Source of the DNA: Hirsutella rhossiliensis
Lineage: Eukaryota > Ascomycota > Sordariomycetes > Hypocreales > Ophiocordycipitaceae
Assembly (NCBI RefSeq): GCF_020360975.1
Contig: NW_025408668.1
Span: 6,882,001 to 6,946,000, forward strand
Direction: 5' to 3'
Length of the DNA: 64,000 nt
Of the stretch, positions 36,301-46,853 are shown in pieces (position 1 is the first letter of the stretch; each line of letters begins with the position of its first letter). Made by a program: the position numbers and the translations under genes. The notes under the pieces are model-generated. The model was given only the letters and a program-made list of their open reading frames with translations, had not been told where the DNA came from and ran no database searches.

Positions 36301-38052
36301 GAAAGGCCCAGTTTACCTGGAAATCCACGATGCACTTTGCGACGTCGTCGAGGCGGTCCGCGTCCGATGGTATGCAGATGCACGCACCGACAATGAGCGT
36401 GACCAAGGTCTCCATGATGGAGGCATCGAACCCGGGCGAGGCATAGTGAAGGGCCCGGCGTTGTGGTGACGCAAGTCGGATGGCATCTTTGAACCCGATG
36501 GCACTGGAACAGAACGAGGCGTGGTTGACGGCGACGCCTTTGGGCTTGCCCGTCGATCCACTAGTGAACATGAGATATAAGACGTTATCCGGGGTCGCCG
36601 TCGTTGCAGGGCAGCCCGACCGATCCATTTGGTGTGCCGCGATGCGAGCCAGGAGCGCCTCGTCCAAGATGATTTCCTCGACGCCCCTTGGCATCTTGCC
36701 CCGGCAGCTTACCGAAGAGACTGCGATGGATGGTCCAGCTTGGGCAACCATTGAGTGCAATCTCGAGAGGGGCATCCTTGGATCCAGGGGCATGAAGGCG
36801 CCGCCGGCTTTCACCACGGCCAGCATGGCTACGATGCTCATTTTGGATTTTTCGAAAATGATGGGTACAAAGACCTCGGGCCCGACCCCAAGTGAAACGA
36901 GGTGCCTGGCCAAGCAATTGCTTTGGGCGTCCAGCCGAGCATACGTCAAGGTGCCGTCCCAGGCGTCGACGGCTGGGGCTTCTGGGCGATCGGCGACATT
37001 GCTGGCTATGAGGTGCTGCACTAGACAATCGCGCTTTGGCTGCAATCTTTCACATGGTCAGCTTCATTGGCTATTGTTCTTGTCTTTGGAACTCACGGGC
37101 GGTTCAAGCGACGCATGGCGCGTTGGCTGACGGGCCCGATAGTCTCGAGGTCCTTGAGCGCCAGATGCGCGGCTTGGGGCTGCAGCATCTGCCAGACGAC
37201 ATGCTCGAGGTCGCTGAGAAGGAAGCGCAAAAGGTTGCGCTGGATGATGCGCTCTTCAAATAGAGCTGTGAAGGTGACCTCCTGCTCGTCGTGATCCACC
37301 AAGCAACCTATAACCAGGGGACGGTCCAGAGGCACCGCTTCATCGAGCCGTGTACCTCTGGCGCTGATGTCGAGGACCGATTGAAAAAGAGAAGCTCCAT
37401 CGCCGTTATGACCAGCCTGTTCTAGGCCGTCTGTGCTGGGATTCGATGACCGGATCTGCTCGACATGTGCGGCGGCGTCCCTCAGGACCTCGGAAATGGC
37501 CCGCCGCCGATCCAGCGATGTATGGACGGGATGAACGCTCAAGCTATCATCTGAAAGGCTCAACCCAAACTCAACACTCGGACCATCCACCTGTTGGGAG
37601 AGGACTAGAGCCCAAGCCGTCGAAATCAAAGCAACGAGGTCCGTGTTGGACTTGGCTGCCAACGTGCCAATGTCGCAGCTTTCACCGACAAGCCGGCTGC
37701 GTCGACAGTGCGCATCATCGGGGCCAGAGGTACCCGTTCTAGGCGTGTTTCTCGCACCAGAGGCGTAGCTTCTCCGAGAACATTCTTGTTGCTGTGTGCC
37801 CGCCCTGGCTTGAGAGCTGGGCCGACAAGGGCCCGTGGGCTGCGAAGGTTCGAAGACGAACCTCTTCGGAACACCGGGAATGTCGAACGGGATCGGATTC
37901 TCGAACACGACGTCGTGGGGGGGCTGCTGGGCGTCGATCGAGGCCGTGGGCTCGGTCTCAAACTCGAACTTGACAGACTTGAGTCTGGGATTCCAGCTGC
38001 TGTGGACTGTCATTTTCAAAGGGCTGCTGCAACTCTCTGCAGGAGTCGACAA
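30344..38052 (-). CDS. dimodular non-ribosomal peptide synthetase with reductive release, C*-A-T-C-A-T-R
   Basis: Three exons: 38052-37097, 37046-32401 and 32337-30344; introns 37047-37096 (acceptor GAAAG) and 32338-32400. The product is 2531 residues (2518 if the ATG at 38013 is used). Order by approximate residue: a C-domain remnant (about 100-310) without HHxxxDG; A1 (TSGSTGKPKG 480-489, FDASIME 525, GKTDRKRL near 842); T1 (LGGDSI, Ser 958); a full C domain (HHMLYDG 1157-1163); A2 (TSGSTG 1614-1619, FDASLNE 1658, SGKLDRR near 1959); T2 (GLDSL, Ser about 2051); and R (TGGNGFIGTQ about 2157, YVTGG Thr 2287, Y-x3-K 2314/2318). R domains release the product with NADPH as an aldehyde, alcohol or cyclised imine. 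The A2 segment GRKDLQVKHHGQRIELGD is continuous, so no N-methyltransferase is inserted. No tailoring gene is adjacent. The product cannot be named. Confidence 0.93.
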
Positions 38053-40510
38053 GGGCAGGGCCGCTACATGACGACGAATGAAGTGCCGTGCTGCGGCTCT
38101 TTATATCAAGGACTGCAGAGATATACGGAGCCTACGAGGGTCAACAAGGGGCGCAAAGATCTGTGTAACGGGGCGGCACTCGGATGGAGGCTAAGGCCTC
38201 GATGCTTCCCGAGGCATCGTGCGTCGGCTGCAACTGGAATCCACACGGCCGGCTGAAGCCGAGGACGACAAGTCGACGGTTGTCGGCATGTGTCTATATT
38301 CACTATGCTATCGTGATGGCTCTGTCCCGGGGAGAAGACATACACTAACGTGGTTCTAGCAATACGACCGATGTTCCGTCATTGCCGAGAGGCAGACAAG
38401 ACTTGCCAAAGTCCCCTCAGCAGCAGGCGATGTTGACGTCTACGTGAGCGAAGCTGCGGCCACCGACGGGCCGACCGAGACGCGGGGGTCCACTGTGGCA
38501 AGGCAAGATGGAACCCGAGTTGCATGCAGGGCTTCTGCTGTCTGTCAGCTCAATTGTTATGCGGCCTCGAGAGTCGACTTGGCCGCCTGTCCCGTGCATC
38601 GTACGATGGGGCCAAGCGAGATCTGAAAGAGGCAACGAAAAAGGCTCCGAGAAAAGAACGGGGTTTCCCGGCGCTGCCCACACTTGGGGAGCGTCAGGAA
38701 TGGCAACTTCTTGCCGAGTGTGTACGCATGAGGTTGATCGATGCGGAAGACGGTCTATCCAGGGTGCGGCGACTTCGCTTACATACCCACTCTCGTATGA
38801 GGCAGCACAGAGACGGGAATGACGGGAATGGAAACGCTATCGGGCATCAGACTTGGCGACAGTTGGTCGATGACGAAAAAAGGGGGGGGGGGGGGGGGGG
38901 CATCTCGATCCTGGAGGTCCCTCGTGAAGGATTCTGAAGACAAGAGGTCGGTTCTAGCCTTGTCATGGTCAGCCGAGAGAAGCTTGAGAAACAGGACGAA
39001 TCGGTCCCCGATGAAGCCCCAGTCTCGAACCATGAATGGAACCTCTCGGGTCAGAGTTGAGCGACCGGGAGGCCTGGCCTCTCCACAAGCATCCACTGAG
39101 CCGCCTCTTCTTTTCGACCCGGCCAGACAGGGAATTGGAAATGCAACGTGGTAGCCATCACCTGGTCAGGGACGCAGAAAAAGACCCCGGAATTTATGCT
39201 ACCTTTGTCGTTGACTGCAAAGTCCCAATTCGCCGCGGCAGGGCAGCGTCTGCGGCTGCACGTCAAAGTGCCTGCGCGTGGTATATGCACATGCATCCAT
39301 TACTCCGTATATTTGCATGGCCCGCACAGCAGCGGCAATGAGCCTCTGGCCTTAAAAAGTTTTCGTCGTCAGGGGGTCCTGACGCCTGTTTCCCGTGAGC
39401 CGTGAGACTGGCCAGGTTGATGCGGGCCCGGTGGCCATGGTGGCCCAAAGAAGGCTCAAGAAGGGTGTTCTCGGGACCAGGCATAAAAATAAACTCCCTA
39501 GCCCACTGTCGGTCGACCCTCACCTCGCACATGTCGTGTCACTGTCGTCTGCGCAGGGACAATGCCATTACCCTCTTACAGACCGGACACGAACAAGGCT
39601 CGTGGCCGTCGGCACCGCGGGCGGAGCGAAAAGCCTCGCTCACAGCACCGGGCCCCCTTTTCCCTATTATACGTGCTCTCTCGTATTAAACGTGGGGCCG
39701 CCGACGGATCCTTGCTTCCACAACAACGGTCTCTTTGTCTTCTCCCTCCCGCTTCTTCTAAATTTGGGTCGTCGACTCGGGCGTGCAGCCGTTCCGAGCT
39801 CGTGTTCCGACCCGCCGCCGGCCAATCGGGATGCCCAAATATAGCAACAATAATCCGTCATCCATTTCAGCAACATTTGGCAACCAGAGAACAAATATTG
39901 ATGGAAAACTCTTCATCCTCTCCTCTCTACTCTCTGACCTGCACCCTCTGCTGGACTCGACGTATTTGACCCCCCGCTGGCGACACACCGGGGGTCGGAA
40001 GACACGAGCCGAGGCGCCCGACACGTCCGGCTTGGCTCTCGGAACCCGGGCCGAGCGGCGTCTCCGTCCCGTGCTTTGAGCTGCTTCTTACGACGAGCCC
40101 TGACGAGCCGCGCCAGGCTCTCCCTACTTCCTTCTACACTGGCACCACCCATGGACGGACCCTGGCCCCAGCTCGACCAATGTTGGCCAGTCTGTCTTGG
40201 TCGACCTTGACCATTGTCCCTAGTCAGCGGAAACACGCGGCGTTGATGCCGGCGACGGCAAGAATCTGCATCGTCAAGAGTGTCTTGTGCGTGTAATGGA
40301 TGTGCTAAAAGCTCGCCTCACTCCCATCGCAGGCTTCCAGCTCTCTCTGTCCCGACGCCCTCTTCGCCTTGCCCTTACTCTGTCCCACCCGACACACGCC
40401 CAGCATAACCATCATATAAATGCATACGCATGTAGATGACCACGTCGGACAGTCCCTTCCAGCGGCTTCACCTCAACTTCCGCTGTCTTCCCCTCGGCAG
40501 CCAGTCGCGC
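38053..40510. other. large intergenic region upstream of the NRPS
   Basis: About 2.5 kb between the NRPS start and the SEC17 stop. It holds the NRPS promoter with a TATA-like box at 38100-38105 and a 19-G homopolymer at 38882-38900. Open frames here (for example 38524-38937 and 39562-39969) look random in composition and lack conserved motifs. I see no regulator, transporter or tailoring gene. Confidence 0.55.
38100..38105 (-). promoter_or_regulatory. TATA box of the NRPS gene
   Basis: Minus strand reads GATATAAAGAGCC, about 50 bp before the ATG at 38052 and 90 bp before the ATG at 38013. A start of transcription about 30 bp downstream would include both. Confidence 0.5.
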
Positions 40511-41694
40511 CTAGGCAAACTCATCGTCTGCCTCCTCAATCGAGTTCTTGACCCTGACCAGCATCGTCGTCTTCCACTTGTCCAGCTTGCTGACCTGGTC
40601 GTACTGGAACAGCTTGTCGCTAAACTGCTCCTGGCTCTTGGCCTCGATGGCATCGCACAGGTCCGTCAGCAGCATGTGCTCGCGCTGCGTCCCAAAGGCC
40701 GGGTCCATGTCGCGGTAGCGCTCGAGGCCGCGCTGTGCCGCCACCAGGTCGCCGCTCGCCAGGTGGCAGATGCCCGCCTTGAGGAAGTAGTCCTTGACGC
40801 TGTACTTCATCAGGTTGTTGTTGATGGACTGCTCCGCCACCTTTTCGTAGTTTTCAATGGCCTTGTAGTAGTCGCCCTCGAGCGCCGCCACATCGGCCAC
40901 CTTGAGCCAGAGCTTGTTGGCCAGCCTGTGGTTTCCGTCGTCAGCGACTTTGAAAGGGCCATGAAAATGGGGGCGCATTAGAAATGACGACGACGATGAC
41001 GTACGCGTTGGCATTGTCGCCCTCAAACCACCCGGCAGCAGCCTCATAGCACTCGAGGGCGCTTTTGGAGTCGCCCAGGTCCTGCTCGTACAGCTCGCCC
41101 ATAGTCTCCTTCTGCGAGGCGGCCCTCCGGAAGTTGCCCTTTGCGCAGTAGCGGTCAACGGCGACGTTGAGACAGCGCACCGCGGCCTGGGGATCGTCCT
41201 TGCGGTAGGCTTTGAAGGCGTCGACGAGGGTGTTGGCGGCGTCGTCAGGCTCGTTGAGCTTGCCAGTCTGTATTTGCGCCGCCTGCTCAAAGGCCTTGCC
41301 GGCCTCCATATCTGGGCGGGAGAAACGGCCACGGTCAGCATTCTGGTCTCTCTCTACACTACATCTCTCCCCTGTGGGGAGCCGTCCGTCGAGAGGCATG
41401 GCGCCGTTGAGTTCTCTCGGAGCGGGTTTTCATCCAACGGGGACGCACTCTGCTTCTGCATCTTGAAGGCGTTGGCTGCCTGGATAAAGAGCTCTGCCGC
41501 ATTCTGGTACTTGTCCTCGCGACCACCAAAGAAGCTGAAGCCGCCGCCAGCACTCTGCAGCGACTTCTCGGCCTGCCATGACATGCATCTGTCAGCGCTC
41601 GGTCGGTCGGTTGGAGCTCGAAGCAGGGAGCCGGGGGAGGAACAGCAGGGCTAAACTGGACCTTTTGGAGCAGCGCGCGGGGATCCTGAGCCAT
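40511..41694 (-). CDS. SEC17: alpha-SNAP, vesicle fusion adaptor Sec17
   Basis: Four exons: 41694-41662 (11 codons), 41572-41449, 41311-41005 and 40925-40511. The product is 292 residues, the same length as yeast Sec17. It begins MAQDPRALLQKAEKSL and carries the helical TPR-like array (KYQNAAELFIQAANAFK, FEQAAQIQTGKLNEPDDAA, RRAASQKETMGELYE, YYKAIENYEKVAEQS). The conserved C-terminal block reads FSDKLFQYDQVSKLDKWKTT, and the last leucine-rich/acidic residues (RVKNSIEEADDEFA) contact and activate the NSF ATPase Sec18. Sec17 disassembles SNARE complexes on all secretory membranes. The third intron in transcript order (40926-41004) and the 137-bp second intron are both in phase. Confidence 0.95.
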
Positions 41695-42295
41695 GGTGGC
41701 GAGCCGATGAGGATGCCGGGTGGTTTCGTCGCACGATTCGATGGGTTGGCGAGAAACGGTCTCGTCGGTTCGGCCGTCGGCAGTGGGGGTTTTTGGCTTG
41801 GCTTGAGAAGGTGTTGAAGCGATGACAGGTGAAGGAGAGGGTCAGTCTGGTTGCCTTGGATCTGGATGGACAAGATGTGGATTTAATGCGGTTGAAGTGG
41901 CACGTCGTGACAAGGCGAGGTGGTCGTCAACTCATGCACCACTAAGGTTATGACGCTGGTGGGGGGTTCAGAGACACCTGGAACCGCGGGGTGCGACACT
42001 GGCGCCTTTGTGCAGAGGCAGCCAATCAGAGCCAAGCACGGACCCTGTGTAGGGGCCCGGTTCAGGGAGTGATAGAGCAATACCGCGGACTCCACTTCAA
42101 CATGGCTTTTCCTCGAAGTACAATGCTAGCGGGTAGTCAGAGCTCGCAAGCAAAGCCACCTCACGATACCGCCCTCATCCACATCATCGCCCATCGTCAA
42201 CCTCAATCCACGCCCCTCCAATTGCAGCGAGGGGACGGACGCATCTGCAGGCGTGCACTCCCACCGTCATACTTTTCCTCCGCAGACAGCGCACA
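41695..42295. other. divergent promoter region (SEC17 / GatC-like gene)
   Basis: About 600 bp shared by two divergent housekeeping genes. No other feature recognised. Confidence 0.5.
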
Positions 42296-42898
42296 ATGTC
42301 GCTCCGCTGCTCCCGCTGCCGCCTGGCCGCCCTCCGCCGCCCAGCTCCCCACCCTCACAGCCTCGCGCCGCGCCCACGCACCGCCTCGTCGCCTGTCCCA
42401 TCAGCCGTCCACGAGATGCTCTCCCGCCCGACCTGGTCCGTCCGTTCCCTGCGCTACGGCTCTCCCTCTGCTGCCGCGTCGACAGAGCCCGTTGCCACCA
42501 CTACGCCCGCGCAGCTGCACCACCTCCTACGCCTCGCCGCCCTACCGCTGCCGGCCTCCAAGTACGACGAGGACGCCATGCTCGCCACCCTCGACAGCCA
42601 GCTGCGCTTCGTCCGCGCCGTTCAGAGCGTCGACACCCGCGGCGTCGAGCCCCTGAGCGCCATCCGCGACGAAACGGCTCAGGGCGTCGGCGAGAGGGCC
42701 CTCGGCCTTGCAGACCTGCGTCACGTCCTCGACAAGGAAGCCCTCGTCGGCCACTACAGGCGGCCCCGCAGGGTCAGAGATGCGCCGCTGCCCGCACAGC
42801 CCGATGCCGGCGAGTGGGATGCTCTGTCGACTGCGTCCAGGAAAGCTGGCAAGTACTTTGTTGTGGAGAGCGGGCCAAAGGACGGCGGTGCATCATGA
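42296..42898 (+). CDS. gta3: mitochondrial glutamyl-tRNA(Gln) amidotransferase subunit, GatC/Gta3-like
   Basis: Single exon, 200 residues. The first 60 residues are rich in Arg, Ser, Ala and Pro with almost no acidic residue, a likely mitochondrial presequence. The remaining domain has the GatC-like helix-pair pattern: LHHLLRLAALPLP, then a block (DEDAMLATLDSQLRFVRAVQ) and the spacer with VEPLSAIRDE, where GatC proteins carry V-x-P-(L/T). The end reads SRKAGKYFVV, as in GatC tails. The enzyme complex converts mischarged Glu-tRNA(Gln) to Gln-tRNA(Gln) in mitochondria. Fungal members diverge from bacterial GatC, so the S. pombe Gta3 label is the closest family name rather than proof of orthology. 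Confidence 0.8.
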   Translation: MSLRCSRCRLAALRRPAPHPHSLAPRPRTASSPVPSAVHEMLSRPTWSVRSLRYGSPSAAASTEPVATTTPAQLHHLLRLAALPLPASKYDEDAMLATLDSQLRFVRAVQSVDTRGVEPLSAIRDETAQGVGERALGLADLRHVLDKEALVGHYRRPRRVRDAPLPAQPDAGEWDALSTASRKAGKYFVVESGPKDGGAS

Positions 42899-43203
42899 CA
42901 AGTCTCAATGTTGTCTGCGTTGTTGTTATTCCCTTTGCGTAGCTCTTCGCCGATACCCCTCCGTCTATACGGAATCGTGGAGAGAGCGTCCTCGAGTCCA
43001 ATCATACTCTGATTGCCTACTGCGCGCTCATTGCCTTTTGCCATCCTCAACGCCAAAATGTCCAAGCTCAACGAGCCCAAAGAATACAAAAGGCGAGTAA
43101 AACGACCAAGACGCCTGGTTCGTAGCTGCATATCTGCGTATGCCACCGACATGGCTTTGCTGGCCCGTGTGGTCTTCTTATCCGTCCATCACCAAGGACC
43201 GGC
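42899..43203. other. convergent intergenic region
   Basis: Short 3' flank between the GatC-like gene (+) and YPI1 (-). Nothing seen. Confidence 0.5.
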
Positions 43204-43728
43204 TTAAGAGCTGGACGTCCCAGCCTCGTTCTTTGGTTTCGGTTTGGGCACTTTTTCGTACGCGTTCGGACTCGGCGGCCGCCTCTGTTTCTCTTCCCGT
43301 TTCTTTCCGCGTCCCCGGCCGCGGCCATGGTGCGAGTGGCCACACGCGGGCACCTTCTTGTCGCCGTCTCCCTTGCCCTTGTCGGCCTCCGAGTCCGAGT
43401 CCGAGTCGGACGATGAGGAGCCAGACGACGACTCGTCGCTTGACTCGTCCACGGCCTTGGGCTTGTGGTATATGCAGCAAACTGAGAGCCACGTCAGCCA
43501 CCATCTTCCAGGCACCGTCCCGGTTAACCGACCTTTGGAGCTCTTGCGCCCAAGACCCTCGTTGTCCACCACGTCCTCGGCCCACTGCACCGACCTCTCG
43601 TCGGCGTGGCTGGCACCCCTCAGCCGCAGCGTCCTCGGCGTCTCTGTCCGCCGCTCCGGCTCCGCAGTAGTCTGCGTCGTCGTCTGTGATGTCGTCGGTG
43701 CGGCTTGCTGACGCTGCCCATCCGCCAT
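43204..43728 (-). CDS. YPI1: type 1 protein phosphatase inhibitor Ypi1
   Basis: Two exons, 43728-43533 and 43481-43204, split by a 51-bp intron (GTCGGT...CTCAG); 157 residues. The conserved core is TLRLRGA, then [20 protein letters not shown] joined by splicing to VCCIYHKPK; this PP1-binding module is shared by yeast Ypi1 and human inhibitor-3 (PPP1R11). A serine/aspartate run ([17 protein letters not shown]) follows, then a His/Arg/Gly-rich basic tail. The protein is almost wholly disordered, as usual in this family. It regulates Glc7-type PP1, probably in the nucleus. Confidence 0.92.
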   Translation of the reverse strand: MADGQRQQAAPTTSQTTTQTTAEPERRTETPRTLRLRGASHADERSVQWAEDVVDNEGLGRKSSKGRLTGTVPGRWWLTWLSVCCIYHKPKAVDESSDESSSGSSSSDSDSDSEADKGKGDGDKKVPACGHSHHGRGRGRGKKREEKQRRPPSPNAYEKVPKPKPKNEAGTSSS

Positions 43729-44335
43729 GGTGCCTTTACGGAGACACGTTGTGTCCCTCTTTCGCTTCGTCGTGCGCGCAACGGCTTCCGGTGGGCGCAA
43801 GCACATGAACAGGCGTTTGGCCTATGCGCTTGCGGCGCGCGGCGCGGCTTCTGTGTTGACTGTGTGCCTGATGGAGCTGTGGAAGTCAAAAAGAAGTCGG
43901 GGTCTTGGTTTTAAACGCCATTCGCGCCGTTCAGGTATACGCACGCACATGCTGCAGACAAGGACGGTTGGGCCCCACGTATCTTTAGCGATTCATTATG
44001 CTCGATTATTAGTAAGCTGGTTCCTGCTCACGACGCTGTACTTTCTGGCTCGTGCAAATACCCAAGTATAACTTACGACTCCAGCGTTTTTGGTCGCCGG
44101 CCTTTCCACTCTGGAGCTCAACCTTTGATCTGCAAATCAGGATGAGCTTCCATATGCATTCATAGAAATCCATGGTCAACGGCAGGTCATCCTCCTCCAA
44201 GAATACGAGGGGCCCGTCGATCCAAGTAAGTATAGGGTATCCTCGTCTTTAAACTCATCGTACTTCGTCTGGTTCGGTGCCTCTTTGACTCCTCACTCAT
44301 CTCCAGCTACACTGCCTCGGGGCTCCTCTGATCCA
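43729..44335. other. intergenic region upstream of YPI1
   Basis: About 600 bp between the YPI1 start and the GEP3 stop, both on the minus strand. No gene seen. Confidence 0.5.
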
Positions 44336-46606
44336 TCACTCAGTCAACCAAGCCATCCTCCTGGGCTTTGTCGCTTCCTTCATCTTCTTCTTGTCCCCCT
44401 TCATGCTGCGCCGCGGCCTGCTCTTCTTGTGCTCGGCGAGCACCCGCGGCTTGTTGTTCTCCCACCCGTTAATCGGCTTGCGAGACGCCACGAACTGGCC
44501 CTCGGGCGTGAACACGTCGATCGCCGGCCATCCGGGCTCTGATTCGGGTTCGGCGGGCGCCTCGCGGACCGGCTCGGACCCCCAAGTCAACAGCTTGGCC
44601 GGTCTGCTGAATGGCTCGGCGTCCGTGTAGCCCCATCTCTGCTGCAATATCTTGACATAAGGATCGTCCGACGCACCAGGGACGTTCTTGGCGCGCGCGT
44701 CTGCTCGCTGCTGCGCAGTCGTCCATGCGTCGAAGTCTCGGGCCCGAACCTGCGCGACAATCTCGACATATCCGACGCTCTCAATCAGAATGTCGACGGA
44801 GATGACACGAAAGGGCAACGTATCCACTCGCAGGCCGACAGCATCCTTCCTCGTCAGGGGCCCGGCCCTCTTCTTAGTCACGTCGTGGCACAGCTTAAAG
44901 GTCCCTGCATGCTTCATCTTGGCGCCGACCCCGGGCAGCGTGATGTTTTCCAAGCCAACAGACGACTGCGTCTGATTTTGGAAGCCAATGGCCTTCTCAG
45001 TCGCCGTCAGGTGGTCGTCCAAAGGCGTGAAGTTGTACACGAGAAAGTCAATGTCGTCCGTACGAGGGGTAATGCGAATCAACCCGCCACCGAGAAGCAA
45101 CGACTTGCCTGCCTTGACCGTCCTCTGCTCCGGAACGATCCGCTTCTTCATAATTAGGGACTGTCGGTGCTCCTCCTTGACGAAAAGTTCTAGGTTGCTC
45201 CTTGCTAGTCCGGGCAGGTCGATGAGCTCTCCCTTGCCGTCCCCAAACGGAAGTCGAATTGGCGAGGCAGTTGTCCCGGGAAGAGGAGACACCACCGGCA
45301 TCGCGGGATAGTTTTCCGCCGGCCGTGGCGGCGGCAGGAGTTCTCCAACCACCAGATCGTCCCGGGGCCGTTCCCCCCTGCTGCGTCCGTCACTCGACCT
45401 GGCACTGGCGAAAGCATCGTAAAAGCTCGAAGTTGCCGTGGTTGCTCTGGAGGGCAGTTTGCCTTGGACTACCTTGCCTTGTGTCATCCTGCCTTTGGGG
45501 TAGACTGCCTCAAACAGCTGGCTCTTGCCAACGTTGACCTTGCCAACCAGCCACGCAGCGCCGCCCCGGCGCCAGATGTCCTCTTTGGCTGGGTTCGTCC
45601 ACCACCCCCTCCTGGCGCTGACACATTTCACGTTGCCGAGGCGCACCTTGTCGCCATTCCTTCCAAGGGAATCTCGCAGCACCTCTTGGAGATAGGGCAT
45701 CATGGAGTCTACTATCTCCTTGGTGGGGCCCAACAAGTCACTCCTCGTTATGATAAAGGACATGTCCGTCTTGCGACCATTCAGTATCCCTAGTGATTTG
45801 GAACGCCGGTTTTGTGACCGCAGTCGAATGTTACCGAGCAAGACATGAAGGCGCGGGATCAGCGACATTGGAAAATCGGCGGCGTCGATGACATGGATGA
45901 TGTGGTTTATTGAGTGGGGCGACTCTTCGATCGTTGCCCGCAAAGACTCAACGGTCGGGTGGTGCATTGCCATTTTCGCCGTTTCGCTCTTGGTGCTGTA
46001 GTGCTGCAGGTTGTGGCATCGGCCGCATACAGGAGGCTTGGCGGCTTCGAGAACTGCCATCGGTTAGTCTTGGTGTCAGACACAAACAAAGCCTCAATTC
46101 GTACCAGCCGTGGCCTTTGTCTGGGATTCTTCGTCCGTTCCCATGGCGGCGGGGCTCAGCCCAAGCGCCTCAATCTTGCCGCTTTCCAAAGACCGCAGCG
46201 CGTCATTGACAAGCTTATCTTGGTCGGACGCCGAGTCCTTCTTCTCGTGCGTCGGCGGGCTCAGCCAGTTCCGGATCCGCCTGCTTCCCGAGTCAAAGTA
46301 GCCGAGCTGTTGAGGGTCGCTCGTCTGCGTGAAGGCGCCGCAGCCGGTACACATCATGGGCAATTTCCGAGGCGAAGCTGTGGGTGCTTCGGCTGGCGGT
46401 GGTATGTGCGCGTGTCTGCTGGGAGCTGCCTGCGTACGGCTTGCCCACCCGTGCGCGGTTCGGGGGACCTCCAGCCGATGTCGTGAGGCATTGCTACTAT
46501 GAGGGCCGAGGCTGGGGCACAGGTATACTGGGACCCCAGCAGGAGGTGCTGCCTCGCCTATCCGCAAGGCTCTGTTGAGCCATCGCGTCGACGCCGCCCG
46601 GTGCAT
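44336..46606 (-). CDS. GEP3: mitochondrial circularly permuted GTPase, Gep3 family
   Basis: Two exons, 46606-46105 and 46053-44336, around a 51-bp intron; 739 residues. The first 85 residues are Arg/Pro/Ser-rich and serve as a probable mitochondrial presequence. A four-cysteine zinc site is split by the intron (MCTGCGAFTQ and VCGRCHNLQHY). The GTPase motifs are in permuted order: IIHVIDAADF and ITRSDLL (G4/G5 side) come first, followed by WLVGKVNVGKSQLFE (G1 P-loop) and LIDLPGLA (G3). This order is that of the YqeH/Gep3 family involved in mitoribosome small-subunit assembly. The basic C-terminal tail (KKSRPRRSMKGDKKK) fits RNA binding. Longer than yeast Gep3 because of the extended ends. Confidence 0.92.
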
Positions 46607-46853
46607 CGTGGTCTGCTCCTTGTCGCCAATTGCCGATGAGCCAAGTGAGGCTATTCACTTGGAGCGCGCAGGAAGAAAAAAAATCCCAAGCGAGCTTGAT
46701 GTCATGGTTCCCACCCGCGGATCATTAGCCGGTCCGGGCGCTACCAAGCCTGCGCAAAGAAAGTCTGGGTGTATTTTCCGGTCTTATACCAAGGCTTCTC
46801 TCCCAGGTCGCAAGCTTGACCTATCTGCTGCTGCGCGACATCCGACCGGCAAG
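46607..46853. promoter_or_regulatory. shared divergent promoter, GEP3 / mitoribosomal protein gene
   Basis: Only 247 bp separate the start codons of two mitochondrial translation genes on opposite strands. No specific factor site is claimed. Confidence 0.4.
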
